A stretch of DNA of 64,000 bases, taken from the NCBI GenBank assembly GCA_023150835.1, contig JAKLKB010000007.1, positions 23,115 through 87,114 on the forward strand, read 5' to 3'. The DNA comes from Myxococcota bacterium. GTDB lineage: Bacteria > Myxococcota_C > UBA6777. The notes beneath the pieces are model-generated. The model searched no databases and had not been told where the DNA came from. It worked only from the letters and a program-made list of their open reading frames with translations. Made by a program: the position numbers and the translations under genes. Below, piece by piece: positions 19,603 to 27,902 of this stretch; position 1 is the first letter of the stretch; each line of letters opens with the position of its first letter.

Positions 19603-19630
19603 TTGCCAAACAAAAAACCTTCGCTATCAT
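19603..19630 (+). promoter_or_regulatory. candidate sigma-70-type promoter for uvrA
   Basis: TTGCCA (19603-19608) and TATCAT (19625-19630) are separated by 16 bases and point towards uvrA. Each hexamer is one or two bases from the E. coli consensus. Confidence 0.45.
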
Positions 19631-19640
19631 GCAATCCTTA

Positions 19641-19656
19641 CTGTTCGCCCGTACAG
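19641..19656 (+). promoter_or_regulatory. candidate LexA (SOS) box upstream of uvrA
   Basis: CTGTTCGCCCGTACAG has the CTGT-N8-ACAG form of the E. coli-type LexA box and is preceded by TA, as in the consensus. It begins 10 bases after the predicted -10 hexamer, at the expected transcription start, where a repressor would block initiation. Confidence 0.55.
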
Positions 19657-19778
19657 GCGAAGACACTTCACACAAAGCCCGAAACCACAAGGCTTTTCGA
19701 CAAGATCGAACGCTTGCTTGGCAGACAACGCAACCCACGCTTTCTTTGCAGACAACGCACGCCAAAAGGTACGAAGAC

Positions 19779-22700
19779 ATGGCCCAAGACCGCATTGTGA
19801 TACGCGGCGCACGCGAACACAACCTCAAAAACATTGACGTGGATATCCCACGCGATCAACTGGTCGTGATCACGGGGCTGAGTGGTAGCGGCAAAAGCTC
19901 ACTCGCCTTTGACACGATCTACGCGGAAGGACAACGGCGCTACGTCGAGTCGTTGTCTGCTTACGCACGCCAATTCCTTCCGCAGATGAACAAGCCCGAT
20001 GTCGATCTGATCGAAGGGCTGAGTCCAGCGATCTCGATCGAACAAAAGACGACGCACCGAAACCCCCGTTCTACGGTCGGAACCGTCACGGAGATCTACG
20101 ATTATCTGCGCCTATTGTACGCACGCATCGGCGTTCCGCATTGCTTTCGGACAGGACTCCCGATCCAAGGCCAAACCACCGAGCAGATGGTGGATCGGCT
20201 GATCGCGCTCGAAGAAGGTACGCGGATCGTGGTGCTTGCACCTGTTGTGCGCGGTCGCAAGGGCGAATACCGCAAAGAACTCGATCAATTTCGCCGAGAT
20301 GGTTTTGTGCGCGTGCGGATCGATGGCAAAACATTCGAGCTATCGGACGAGATCGAGATCGACAAAAACAAAAAGCACGATATCGATATCTACATCGACC
20401 GCCTCTCGATCCGCGAAGGTGTGCGCAGCCGCCTCGCAGACTCGATCGAAACAGCCCTAAAACTCGGCGAAGGCGTCCTCAAGATCCTATTTCAAGATGA
20501 AAGCGAGTGGCTGTTGAGCCAACACCACGCTTGCATGATGTGCGGGATGTCGTTTCCCGAGATCACCCCACAGATGTTTTCGTTCAATTCTCCACAAGGA
20601 GCCTGCCCAACCTGCGATGGCATCGGCTTTGAGTCCTACATCGATCCCGACCTTGTGATCCCGAACCCCCGCCTTTCGATCGCCCAAGGAGCGATCGCGA
20701 TCTATGGACGCAGCAAAGACTCTCGCATGGGCCAAGTGATCGAAGATATCTGCAAAGCCTACGGCGGCGATATCGAACTTCCCTTCGAGGAACTTGACGA
20801 AGATATCCGCAATCTTTTGCTGCACGGAAGCGGAAACAACAAGCCCAAACGCGGGCGAGGCCGAAGCGCCCCAAGCACCCGATGGTTCGAGGGGATCATC
20901 CCGATGCTTGAGCGTACCCTCCGAGAATCGGACTCCGAAGAGCGCAAAGAAGGCATCGAACCTTATACCCGACAACGGCCCTGTGAGACCTGCAAAGGAA
21001 ACCGACTGCGCAAAGAAAGCATGCACATCCTTGTCGGCAAAAAAGATATCGCCGCGATCACCCAACTCGCGATCCGCGAAGCACTCGACTTTTTCGACCA
21101 CCTCCAACTCTCCACCCGCGACGAAGAGATCGCCCGCCGCATCCTCAAAGAGATCCGCGAACGCTTGCGTTTTCTCGTCGATGTCGGCCTTGACTACCTT
21201 TCCCTCGCACGCACCGCAGGCACACTCTCGGGCGGCGAAGCCCAGCGCATCCGCCTCGCAACGCAGATCGGTTCTTCTCTGACAGGCGTGTTGTACGTCC
21301 TCGACGAGCCTTCGATCGGCCTCCATCCACGCGACAACAACCGCCTGATCCGCACGCTGACCCATCTACGCGATCTCGGAAATACGGTGCTGGTCGTCGA
21401 ACACGACGAAGAGACCATGCGTTACGCCGATCACTTGATCGATATGGGTCCGGGCGCAGGAGTTCATGGTGGTGCGATCATCGCCCAAGGCCCCGTTGCA
21501 TCCGTGATCAACGACCCCAACAGCCTTACAGGGCAATACCTTTCGGGAGCCCGCAGTATCGAGATCCCAACCAAACGAAGGAATGGCTCAGGTCGGATGC
21601 TCTCGATACGCGGCGCTTTTCATAACAACCTCAAGCAACTCAACGTCGATCTCCCCCTTGGGATGCTGATCTGCGTCACAGGCGTATCGGGATCTGGAAA
21701 GTCCAGCCTAATCATCGACACCCTTTATCGCTACACCGCGCTCCATCTTCACGGCTCACGTGGCCGCCTCGGTGAAGTCGAGTCCATCGAAGGACTCGAA
21801 CACATCGACAAAGTCATCAACATCGATCAATCCCCCATCGGTCGTACTCCGCGCTCCAACCCCGCCACCTACGTCGATCTCTTTGGGCCGATCCGCCAGC
21901 TCTTTACGCAGCTTCCCGAGTCCAAGGTGCGCGGCTACGCCGCAGGTCGTTTCTCCTTTAACGTCCCGGGTGGGCGATGCGAATCCTGCGAAGGGGCGGG
22001 CGTGATCCGTATCGAGATGCACTTTCTCCCCGATGTCTTCGTCACTTGCGAAGCCTGCCGAGGACAACGCTTCAACCGCGAAACACTCGATGTCAAATAC
22101 AAAGGCAAGCATATCTCCGAAGTCCTCGACATGAGCGTCGAAGAGGCCCTCGAATTTTTCAACGCACAACCCCCGATACGCCGCCGCCTTGAAACACTCC
22201 ATGACGTCGGGCTCGACTACATCAAACTCGGTCAAGCCGCCACCACGCTTTCCGGCGGCGAAGCCCAACGCATCAAACTCTCCAAAGAACTTTCCCGCCG
22301 CTCCACAGGCAATACCCTTTACATCCTCGACGAACCCACTACGGGACTCCACTTTGAGGATATCAAGCGCCTGCTCACCGTCCTCCATCGCCTCGTAGAC
22401 AACGGCAATACCGTGATCGTCATTGAGCATCAACTTGATGTGATCAAGACAGCTGACTGGATCATCGATATCGGACCCGAAGGCGGCGCACGCGGCGGTG
22501 AACTCGTCGCTGCCGGAACCCCCGACACGATCGCACAACACCCCTCCAGTCACACAGGCCGCTTTCTCAAAGACCTTCTCCGTCCCTCTACCACCACCAC
22601 CAACGGCACGCACAAACCACCTGACCATGCCTCCTCCACCCCAACAAACATCACCTTGATAAACAACAACGCGGCATCCACCGACAAGCTCAACGCTCTT

Positions 22701-22952
22701 TCCGACAAGATCGCCACATCCACCGACAAGATCGCCACGTCCACCGACAAGATCGCCACGTCCACCGACAAGATCACCACGTCCACCGACAAGATCGCCA
22801 CGTCCACCGACAAGATCACCACGTCCACCGACAAGATCGCCACTTCCACCGAAAAGATCACCGCATCCACCGAGGAAGCCCCCACCGTTGCAACCCTCCC
22901 GACAGAAGCGATGGCTCCAAAACGCGCACCACGAAAAAGAAAGGCGATCTGA
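19779..22952 (+). CDS. uvrA: UvrABC system protein A, with repetitive C-terminal tail
   Basis: DNA damage sensor of nucleotide excision repair, acting as a dimer with UvrB. It has 1057 residues, about 100 more than usual. First Walker [10 protein letters not shown] near the N-terminus ([18 protein letters not shown] before it), first zinc finger CMMC with a later CPTC, ABC signature [12 protein letters not shown], second Walker [10 protein letters not shown], second zinc finger CESC with CEAC, and second signature [12 protein letters not shown] are all visible. The extra residues are a C-terminal tail of (S)TDKIAT-type heptads ending in [10 protein letters not shown]. The ATG at 19779 follows AAAAGG; the frame upstream to 19347 is open but not UvrA-like. 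Its stop overlaps the next start (TGATG). A candidate LexA box lies upstream. Confidence 0.97.
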   Translation: MAQDRIVIRGAREHNLKNIDVDIPRDQLVVITGLSGSGKSSLAFDTIYAEGQRRYVESLSAYARQFLPQMNKPDVDLIEGLSPAISIEQKTTHRNPRSTVGTVTEIYDYLRLLYARIGVPHCFRTGLPIQGQTTEQMVDRLIALEEGTRIVVLAPVVRGRKGEYRKELDQFRRDGFVRVRIDGKTFELSDEIEIDKNKKHDIDIYIDRLSIREGVRSRLADSIETALKLGEGVLKILFQDESEWLLSQHHACMMCGMSFPEITPQMFSFNSPQGACPTCDGIGFESYIDPDLVIPNPRLSIAQGAIAIYGRSKDSRMGQVIEDICKAYGGDIELPFEELDEDIRNLLLHGSGNNKPKRGRGRSAPSTRWFEGIIPMLERTLRESDSEERKEGIEPYTRQRPCETCKGNRLRKESMHILVGKKDIAAITQLAIREALDFFDHLQLSTRDEEIARRILKEIRERLRFLVDVGLDYLSLARTAGTLSGGEAQRIRLATQIGSSLTGVLYVLDEPSIGLHPRDNNRLIRTLTHLRDLGNTVLVVEHDEETMRYADHLIDMGPGAGVHGGAIIAQGPVASVINDPNSLTGQYLSGARSIEIPTKRRNGSGRMLSIRGAFHNNLKQLNVDLPLGMLICVTGVSGSGKSSLIIDTLYRYTALHLHGSRGRLGEVESIEGLEHIDKVINIDQSPIGRTPRSNPATYVDLFGPIRQLFTQLPESKVRGYAAGRFSFNVPGGRCESCEGAGVIRIEMHFLPDVFVTCEACRGQRFNRETLDVKYKGKHISEVLDMSVEEALEFFNAQPPIRRRLETLHDVGLDYIKLGQAATTLSGGEAQRIKLSKELSRRSTGNTLYILDEPTTGLHFEDIKRLLTVLHRLVDNGNTVIVIEHQLDVIKTADWIIDIGPEGGARGGELVAAGTPDTIAQHPSSHTGRFLKDLLRPSTTTTNGTHKPPDHASSTPTNITLINNNAASTDKLNALSDKIATSTDKIATSTDKIATSTDKITTSTDKIATSTDKITTSTDKIATSTEKITASTEEAPTVATLPTEAMAPKRAPRKRKAI
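22676..22885 (+). repeat. 21-bp tandem repeat in the uvrA tail
   Basis: About nine units of 21 bp encode DKIATST and close variants ([14 protein letters not shown]). In frame, low-complexity, and outside the conserved UvrA domains. The same region is open on the opposite strand because of its periodicity. Confidence 0.85.
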
Positions 22953-23794
22953 TGGTTTTTGCTTATGTGTTGACGTTGCTTGCAGGCTTTGGGATCTTCA
23001 TGGGAAAAGGATTGCAAAAACGGGGAGTTCGAGATCTTCCGCCGATATCTTTGCGTTGGCCTGTGTTGCGGTTGTTTTTGCGCAATCCGTTTTGGGGGGG
23101 GGGGTTTGCGCTGGAAATGTTCTGCTCGGTGTTGTCGATCGTTGCGATCGGGATGATACCGATATCGATCTACCAGCCCCTGCTTGCGACCGGCTTGATC
23201 GCGCTTGTGGTGTACGATCGCATCGTCTTGCGCGATCCCACCGCACCGCACGAATGGCTCGGACTTGCGTTGCTCGCTTCGGGTGCGATCTTGATGGCCG
23301 CCACGCTCCAAAAAGGCCCCGACCTCTTCCGCGCCACCCGTTTGTTTGTTGCGTTTGGCTTACTCGTTTTCCTGCTTGGATTCCTTGAATTTTTGTTTCG
23401 CCGACGATGGTGGCTTGAGCTTTCAACAGGTATGATGTCAGGCACCTGCTTTTCGCTCTCCACCATCGCGATGCGTGCTGCGCATCTCAGCGCTCAACAA
23501 GGCGCACACAAGGCTTGGATCGTCGCGGGTGCAAGCGTGAGCTTGATGTGGGCCATCTTCGGATTTTTTCTACAAACGCGCGGCCTCCGTGTCGGACGAG
23601 CTGTACCCATCGTCACTTACGACTCGCTTTGCGCGTGTACGGTATCGATCCTCGTTGGATTGTTTGCCTTTGACGAACCCTTCCCCACGTCTCCCCTTCC
23701 CCTTTTCTTACGAACCGCTGCACTTGCGTTGATCTTCTTGGGCGTCCCGCTTCTCGCAAAGCAACAAGCCCAACTCAACCAAGCCGCTCTCTAA
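22952..23794 (+). CDS. DMT/EamA-like membrane transporter with an 11-G tract
   Basis: Integral membrane protein of 280 residues with about nine or ten hydrophobic segments arranged as two similar halves, as in drug/metabolite transporters of the EamA or NIPA type. GMIPISIYQPLLATGLIAL and later YDSLCACTVSILVGLFAFDE are typical of helices near the end of each half. The substrate is unknown. The ATG overlaps the uvrA stop (TGATG), so translation is coupled. The codons TGG GGG GGG GGG form an uninterrupted run of 11 G at 23094-23104; slippage by one base would abolish the protein. The gene converges with the cysteine-rich gene 11 bases downstream. Confidence 0.75.
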   Translation: MVFAYVLTLLAGFGIFMGKGLQKRGVRDLPPISLRWPVLRLFLRNPFWGGGFALEMFCSVLSIVAIGMIPISIYQPLLATGLIALVVYDRIVLRDPTAPHEWLGLALLASGAILMAATLQKGPDLFRATRLFVAFGLLVFLLGFLEFLFRRRWWLELSTGMMSGTCFSLSTIAMRAAHLSAQQGAHKAWIVAGASVSLMWAIFGFFLQTRGLRVGRAVPIVTYDSLCACTVSILVGLFAFDEPFPTSPLPLFLRTAALALIFLGVPLLAKQQAQLNQAAL

Positions 23795-23805
23795 TCCCAC
23801 AAGGA

Positions 23806-25389
23806 TCAGGGGAATCCCCCGCACTTGGCCTTGCAGGACTTCGGGAAAAGACCGGGAATCAAACCATCGCAACACTTCGGCGCTGCGGGATCTTTGCAAT
23901 CGGCATCCGAAACACAAGAGCCACTGCCGCCACCACACAACAACGCAGCGGTGGGATCGCTCCCTGCGATGCACATCTTTTGAAGACCAAAGAAGTCGCA
24001 GCACTTGTCGCCAGAGTTCGGACAATCCGAATCGGTCTTACAACCGCCACCTGTGCTTGCGGGGCATTGGCCTTTGGGAACGCACTGGGCTTGACCGCCA
24101 AACAGCTCACAGCAGTCTTGTGTGTTGGCATCGCAGGCAGGGCTGCACTTGGCCGAAGCACAGGCGCTCGCGGTGCATTGGAGCGTGGTGGTATTGCAGC
24201 AGGTTCCGGGCTGACAGGCTTGGGGACAAGGGCCGCTGCTACCGCCTTTGCATTGACCATCTTTGGGATCGCAAGCTTGACCGGTGGGACAGGTTTTTCC
24301 GGCGCATTTGTTGTCTTCGCAGATGTACGTGACGTTGTTGCAGATCTTGGGAGCTTGGCAGTCTTGGTTTCCGCAACACTCTTGACAAGCACCTGTATTG
24401 GCGCAGCACTTGGTCCCTGCGGTCGTGCATTTCACTCCCAAGCAAGGGCAAAAACCGAGGATCGGTTTGCAGTACTTGTTGGTGCCGTCAAAGAAGCAGG
24501 TGTAGTTGGCGGTGTCGCTGCATTGGCCTTGTTGCGCACCGCGATTGGCTCCACAGTCCTCCGCACAAAACTTGTTGCCTTTTTCGTCGGTGACGCAAAG
24601 CCCGTCAAGACCGCATTCTTCCTTGCGTGTGCAAGTCTGACAATACGCCACTTTCGGGATGCACTGGCAATTGTTGCTTGGATCGGGCGTTTGACCTGCT
24701 TGGCAATTGGCCGAAGCGCAAGGGCGCGGGCAATTGCCTTGGGCATCAGGCTTTTCTCCGCCCGGGCAGACTTTATCCGCGAGGCACTTTCCTGAAGTCC
24801 CGTCGCACTTTTCACCAACACCACACTCACAAGGCTTGTCTGCACAAAGGTTTTTGTCACAGCGTTTGATCAACGAGGTGGAGCAATTCGCAGTAGCCGA
24901 ACAAAGAGACGAGGCCGTCCCGCAGTCCGCATCCACCAAACAAGGAACACAGCGACCTGTGGTCACGTCACACTTGAGCGCACCCGGACAGGGGTTCTTG
25001 GCGTCACAAGTCGGCGCGCAACAGCCCGCTGTACAAGTCTCCCCGTTAGCGCAGTCGCTAAAGTTTGCGCAAGGCTTGAGCGTTCCACAAACGCCGCTAT
25101 TTTCGGGGGCTTGCTCGGTTGGTCCGCCATCGTTGGTGGATTTTTCGGTATTTGTCGTGGCTTGGCAATCGCCGCTCACGCACTTCTTGCCATTCTCGCA
25201 GTCCACGTCCGTTGTACAGGTCGCCAACTTCACGCATTTTTGGCTCTTGCAAAAAAAGCCCGTCTTGCAATCATTGTTTTTTTCGCATTCGGGCTTGTTT
25301 CCGCCATCGCAGGCCCACATCAAGCTCGGAAACAAAAACGCCCCCAACAACAACCAACGCAAAAACATCTGACTTCCATTCACACGCAT
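23806..25389 (-). CDS. large exported cysteine-rich protein
   Basis: Protein of 527 residues, exported and very rich in Cys (about 70). MRVNGSQMFLRWLLLGAFLFPSLMWAC gives a signal peptide; MWAC could be a weak lipobox. The mature chain is a string of small knots of the pattern C-x4-DC-x6-C-x5-C, such as CEKNNDCKTGFFC, CTTDVDCENGKKC and CKTDSDCPNSGDKCC, similar to the Cys-rich modules found in many myxobacterial surface proteins and resembling EGF or colipase knots. No catalytic residues are recognisable. The ATG at 25389 has GGAGGG 5 bases upstream. It is the first of four large secreted-protein genes on this strand and converges with the DMT-type gene. Confidence 0.75.
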   Translation of the reverse strand: MRVNGSQMFLRWLLLGAFLFPSLMWACDGGNKPECEKNNDCKTGFFCKSQKCVKLATCTTDVDCENGKKCVSGDCQATTNTEKSTNDGGPTEQAPENSGVCGTLKPCANFSDCANGETCTAGCCAPTCDAKNPCPGALKCDVTTGRCVPCLVDADCGTASSLCSATANCSTSLIKRCDKNLCADKPCECGVGEKCDGTSGKCLADKVCPGGEKPDAQGNCPRPCASANCQAGQTPDPSNNCQCIPKVAYCQTCTRKEECGLDGLCVTDEKGNKFCAEDCGANRGAQQGQCSDTANYTCFFDGTNKYCKPILGFCPCLGVKCTTAGTKCCANTGACQECCGNQDCQAPKICNNVTYICEDNKCAGKTCPTGQACDPKDGQCKGGSSGPCPQACQPGTCCNTTTLQCTASACASAKCSPACDANTQDCCELFGGQAQCVPKGQCPASTGGGCKTDSDCPNSGDKCCDFFGLQKMCIAGSDPTAALLCGGGSGSCVSDADCKDPAAPKCCDGLIPGLFPKSCKAKCGGFP

Positions 25390-25758
25390 CGAACTCCCTC
25401 CGATCCTTCTCTCTACACAAATAAGTTACACATCGAACCTTTATACAAACCAACAGGTTACACATCTCGTTCGCACAAAACAAGTTCGCACAAACCGATC
25501 TCGCACAAATCAAACCTTACCACACCTTCTTGACAACACAAACCAAACCTTACCTGTTTTTTTGTTTTTCTCCGTCCTGTCGGACGTTACGAAACACAAC
25601 ATTCCATTACAAGATCGCTGCGCGGCTTGTAGCATAAGCCGCACAACTGCGCAAGTACAAACAAAGAACACCAAACGGTTTTTTGATATAACACACGTTC
25701 AAAGAAAAAGAAAAGAAGAAAATGCAAGCAGGCGAGGATTTGCAAGAACGGCAGGAGG
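25390..25758. other. upstream region of the cysteine-rich gene with short direct repeats
   Basis: A stretch of 369 bases without a gene, more AT-rich than its surroundings. TCGCACAAA occurs at 25471, 25486 and 25501, exactly 15 bases apart, and GTTACACATC occurs at 25425 and 25457. Read on the minus strand, these lie 35-120 bases before the start of the gene at 25389, where regulators usually bind. TATAAA lies between the two groups and may be a -10 element. Confidence 0.55.
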
Positions 25759-27192
25759 TCAGGGGCAGGTGGTCGCACAATAGCGCCGCATCTGGCCTGA
25801 GAGGGTTTTGGTGCAACACGAAGTGGGAACGAAGCCGCCGATCTTTGGGCAATCCGAATCGGAAGCGCAAGGCTCGCAGTTGCGTCCCAAGCCCGCAGCA
25901 ACGCAGGTTTGACCAGCACAGCACTCGCTATCGGACGAGCAAGATCCCAAAGGATCGGATAATTTGCAGTTTCGGACGGGTGGCCCACAGGTGCCGTTGT
26001 TGCAGACCAGTCCGCTGCCACCGCAATCGGCGTCCGAACAACAGGCGCGACAAGCGCTGAGGTTCACGCAACACTTGGTTCCGCCGCTACATGGGGGATT
26101 ACAGCCCCCCCCGCTGGTTTTGCAGGTGAAGCTTTGGAGATCGCAAGTGGACAAAGGGCAGTGGCTGTCTTGGCAACAATCGTGGCATTGGCCGTCTTTT
26201 GGGCAGCAATAAAGACCCGAGGGGCATTGGCGGCCCGCGCATTTGTCGAGGCTACAAGAGCCGCTTGTGGGGACGCATTGACGGCCATAATCGCCGAGGA
26301 CTTTGCATGTAAAGCCCGAGGGGCAAGAGTTGACGGTGCATTCTCGTGTGCAAAACTTGGAACCACCGCCAAGATCATTGCATGCGTTTCCATCGCCGCA
26401 GTCGGCGGCTTTTTGGCAGGGATCACAGATCTTGCTGCTTCCGCAGGGCGTACAAGAGCCGTCTTCGTTGCAGCAGTCACCGCTTTTGGGGCATCCTTTG
26501 ATCGGCAAGCATCCGGGAGTTTTGCACTTTCCATCGTTGGGATCGCAGCGTTGATCAGCGGGACAGGTCACGCCATCACAGACAGGGATACATTGATCTT
26601 TGTCGTTGCACTTTTGGCCTGTGGGACACTTGCAAGGTGTGGTTCCGCCCTTGCATCGGAAGGTTTGGGGATCGCATTTTTGCCCCGTGATCGGGCATTC
26701 GGCGTCGGACAAACATTGGATGCAAAACCCGGTGGCTCCGCAGCGTGGAGCTTCTTTGGGGCATGAACTATCCCGCAAACAGACGCAGATATTGCGCGAA
26801 GCATCGCAGATCAAGCCGGGTTTGCAGTCTTCTCGAACCGTGCAATTTTCCCCAGTATCCGCTCCATCGGGGTTTTGTTCTGTGTTGGTGGTTTGTTCGG
26901 GAGTGACTTCTGTTCCGCCATCAGCGGGAGAAGGCTCGCGTCCACACAGGCCCCCTTGAAGACACGGTCGACAGCAATTGTCGGTGTCGCAAAACTCGTT
27001 GTTGGCGCAGTCGGCGTTTTTTCCGCACGAGACTCCGCAGGTGTTGGGGCGAGGGATACAAGCCCCTTTGTCGACGTCGCAGATCTCGTTGGCTGCGCAC
27101 TTTGGACAGGCGGTTTTGGGCGGATCTTTTTGACATCCCGCCCCCCAAAAAAGACCGAACAAGATGAAACCACAAAGTAGAATCTTACGCAT
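25759..27192 (-). CDS. cysteine-rich lipoprotein
   Basis: Protein of 477 residues. MRKILLCGFILFGLFWGAGC is a lipoprotein signal with lipobox GAGC, so the chain should be lipid-anchored outside the cytoplasm. The mature part carries about 65 cysteines in the same C-x(4-6)-DC type modules as its neighbour, for instance CGVSCGKNADCANNEFC, CTVREDCKPGLIC and CLSDAECPITGQKC. The two proteins are likely paralogues. A Thr/Glu/Asp/Pro-rich spacer at about residues 90-120 separates the first module from the rest. I chose the ATG at 27192, with GGAG 8 bases upstream. The frame stays open to 27432 only because it reads through repeat R1 copy B, which should not be annotated as protein. Confidence 0.75.
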   Translation of the reverse strand: MRKILLCGFILFGLFWGAGCQKDPPKTACPKCAANEICDVDKGACIPRPNTCGVSCGKNADCANNEFCDTDNCCRPCLQGGLCGREPSPADGGTEVTPEQTTNTEQNPDGADTGENCTVREDCKPGLICDASRNICVCLRDSSCPKEAPRCGATGFCIQCLSDAECPITGQKCDPQTFRCKGGTTPCKCPTGQKCNDKDQCIPVCDGVTCPADQRCDPNDGKCKTPGCLPIKGCPKSGDCCNEDGSCTPCGSSKICDPCQKAADCGDGNACNDLGGGSKFCTRECTVNSCPSGFTCKVLGDYGRQCVPTSGSCSLDKCAGRQCPSGLYCCPKDGQCHDCCQDSHCPLSTCDLQSFTCKTSGGGCNPPCSGGTKCCVNLSACRACCSDADCGGSGLVCNNGTCGPPVRNCKLSDPLGSCSSDSECCAGQTCVAAGLGRNCEPCASDSDCPKIGGFVPTSCCTKTLSGQMRRYCATTCP

Positions 27193-27334
27193 TCCTCGGC
27201 TCCGTACAGACAAACACAAACCAGCGGCGAAAACGCCATACAGAGCAAAGTAGAACGAATTAGCGAGCTTTGGCAAGTCCCTGTTGCACACAAAGGCTTG
27301 CGCGAAAACAGCAGACGACTTGGAAGGAGTGGTT

Positions 27335-27448
27335 ATACGAAATCCGCCCATTGTGTGATCGTAAAACGTAGGGGCAGACAGGTGTGGCTGCCCAACCGTA
27401 GGGCATCTATGCACGATCCTTCGATCACACATCTTGCGGATATCGTAT
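27335..27448 (+). repeat. R1 repeat, copy B (114 bp)
   Basis: Ends atacgaaatccgc and gcggatatcgtat; inner inverted pair GTGTGATCG and CGATCACAC; central GGGGCAG/CTGCCC hairpin. It lies in the 314-base gap between the YhbY gene and the cysteine-rich lipoprotein gene. It has the same orientation as copies A and E. Confidence 0.92.
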
Positions 27449-27506
27449 TATGCGTTTGGCGAAAGAGATACCTGTTCTTTTTGGGAGGGCGCACAAATCG
27501 TTCGGA

Positions 27507-27827
27507 CTACTCGGTAGGAGCGGCGGTGCGTTTGGCGGAAGGAAAGGTAATCTTCGGATTTTCACGGTCGCGCAAGTACAACAAGACCATCCGACCGAGG
27601 ACTTGGACGAGAGAGGCGCGGGTGGATTTTGCGAGTTGTTCGGCGATCTCAAGGCGTTCTTCGGCGACATCCATTTGGGGGATCTTCACTTTGACCAGTT
27701 CGTGGGCTTTGAGGCTTTGGCTGATCTGCTTGATCACGTTGGGAGTGACGCCTTGTTTGCCGATAATCAAGCAAGGTTCGAGATGATGTCCGAGAGAACG
27801 CAAATAGAGTACTTGTTTGCCTGTCAT
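27507..27827 (-). CDS. yhbY: YhbY-like CRM-domain RNA-binding protein
   Basis: Small protein of 106 residues of the YhbY/CRM family, which binds pre-50S ribosomal RNA. The usual order is seen: LTGKQ-like start (MTGKQVLYLRSLGHHLEP), the RNA-binding loop GKQG (family GxxG) in LIIGKQGVTPNVIKQISQSL, then AHELVKVKIP and a final GRMVLLYLRDRENPKI. The length is normal. It starts at the ATG at 27827 with a purine-rich GAAGAAAG upstream. The gene sits between a propeller lipoprotein gene and R1 copy B and has no obvious functional link to them. Confidence 0.93.
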   Translation of the reverse strand: MTGKQVLYLRSLGHHLEPCLIIGKQGVTPNVIKQISQSLKAHELVKVKIPQMDVAEERLEIAEQLAKSTRASLVQVLGRMVLLYLRDRENPKITFPSAKRTAAPTE

Positions 27828-27902
27828 GATTTTTCTTTCTTCGAGATTCCGCGCGGCGGGAAAAGACGGGGCGAGAGCAAAGAGGGCCTTCGACGGTCTG
27901 CC

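Larger units (their letters stand above)
19405..19778. other. divergent intergenic region between kinase and uvrA
   Basis: A stretch of 374 bases without a supported gene. It holds a run of ten C (19561-19570), a candidate promoter and a candidate LexA site for uvrA. The uvrA frame is open through it, but no start there has ribosome-binding support. Confidence 0.7.

Noticed and set aside
27193-27432. N-terminal 80-residue extension of the cysteine-rich lipoprotein
   Set aside because: It reads through R1 copy B. The internal ATG at 27192 is followed by a perfect lipoprotein signal.
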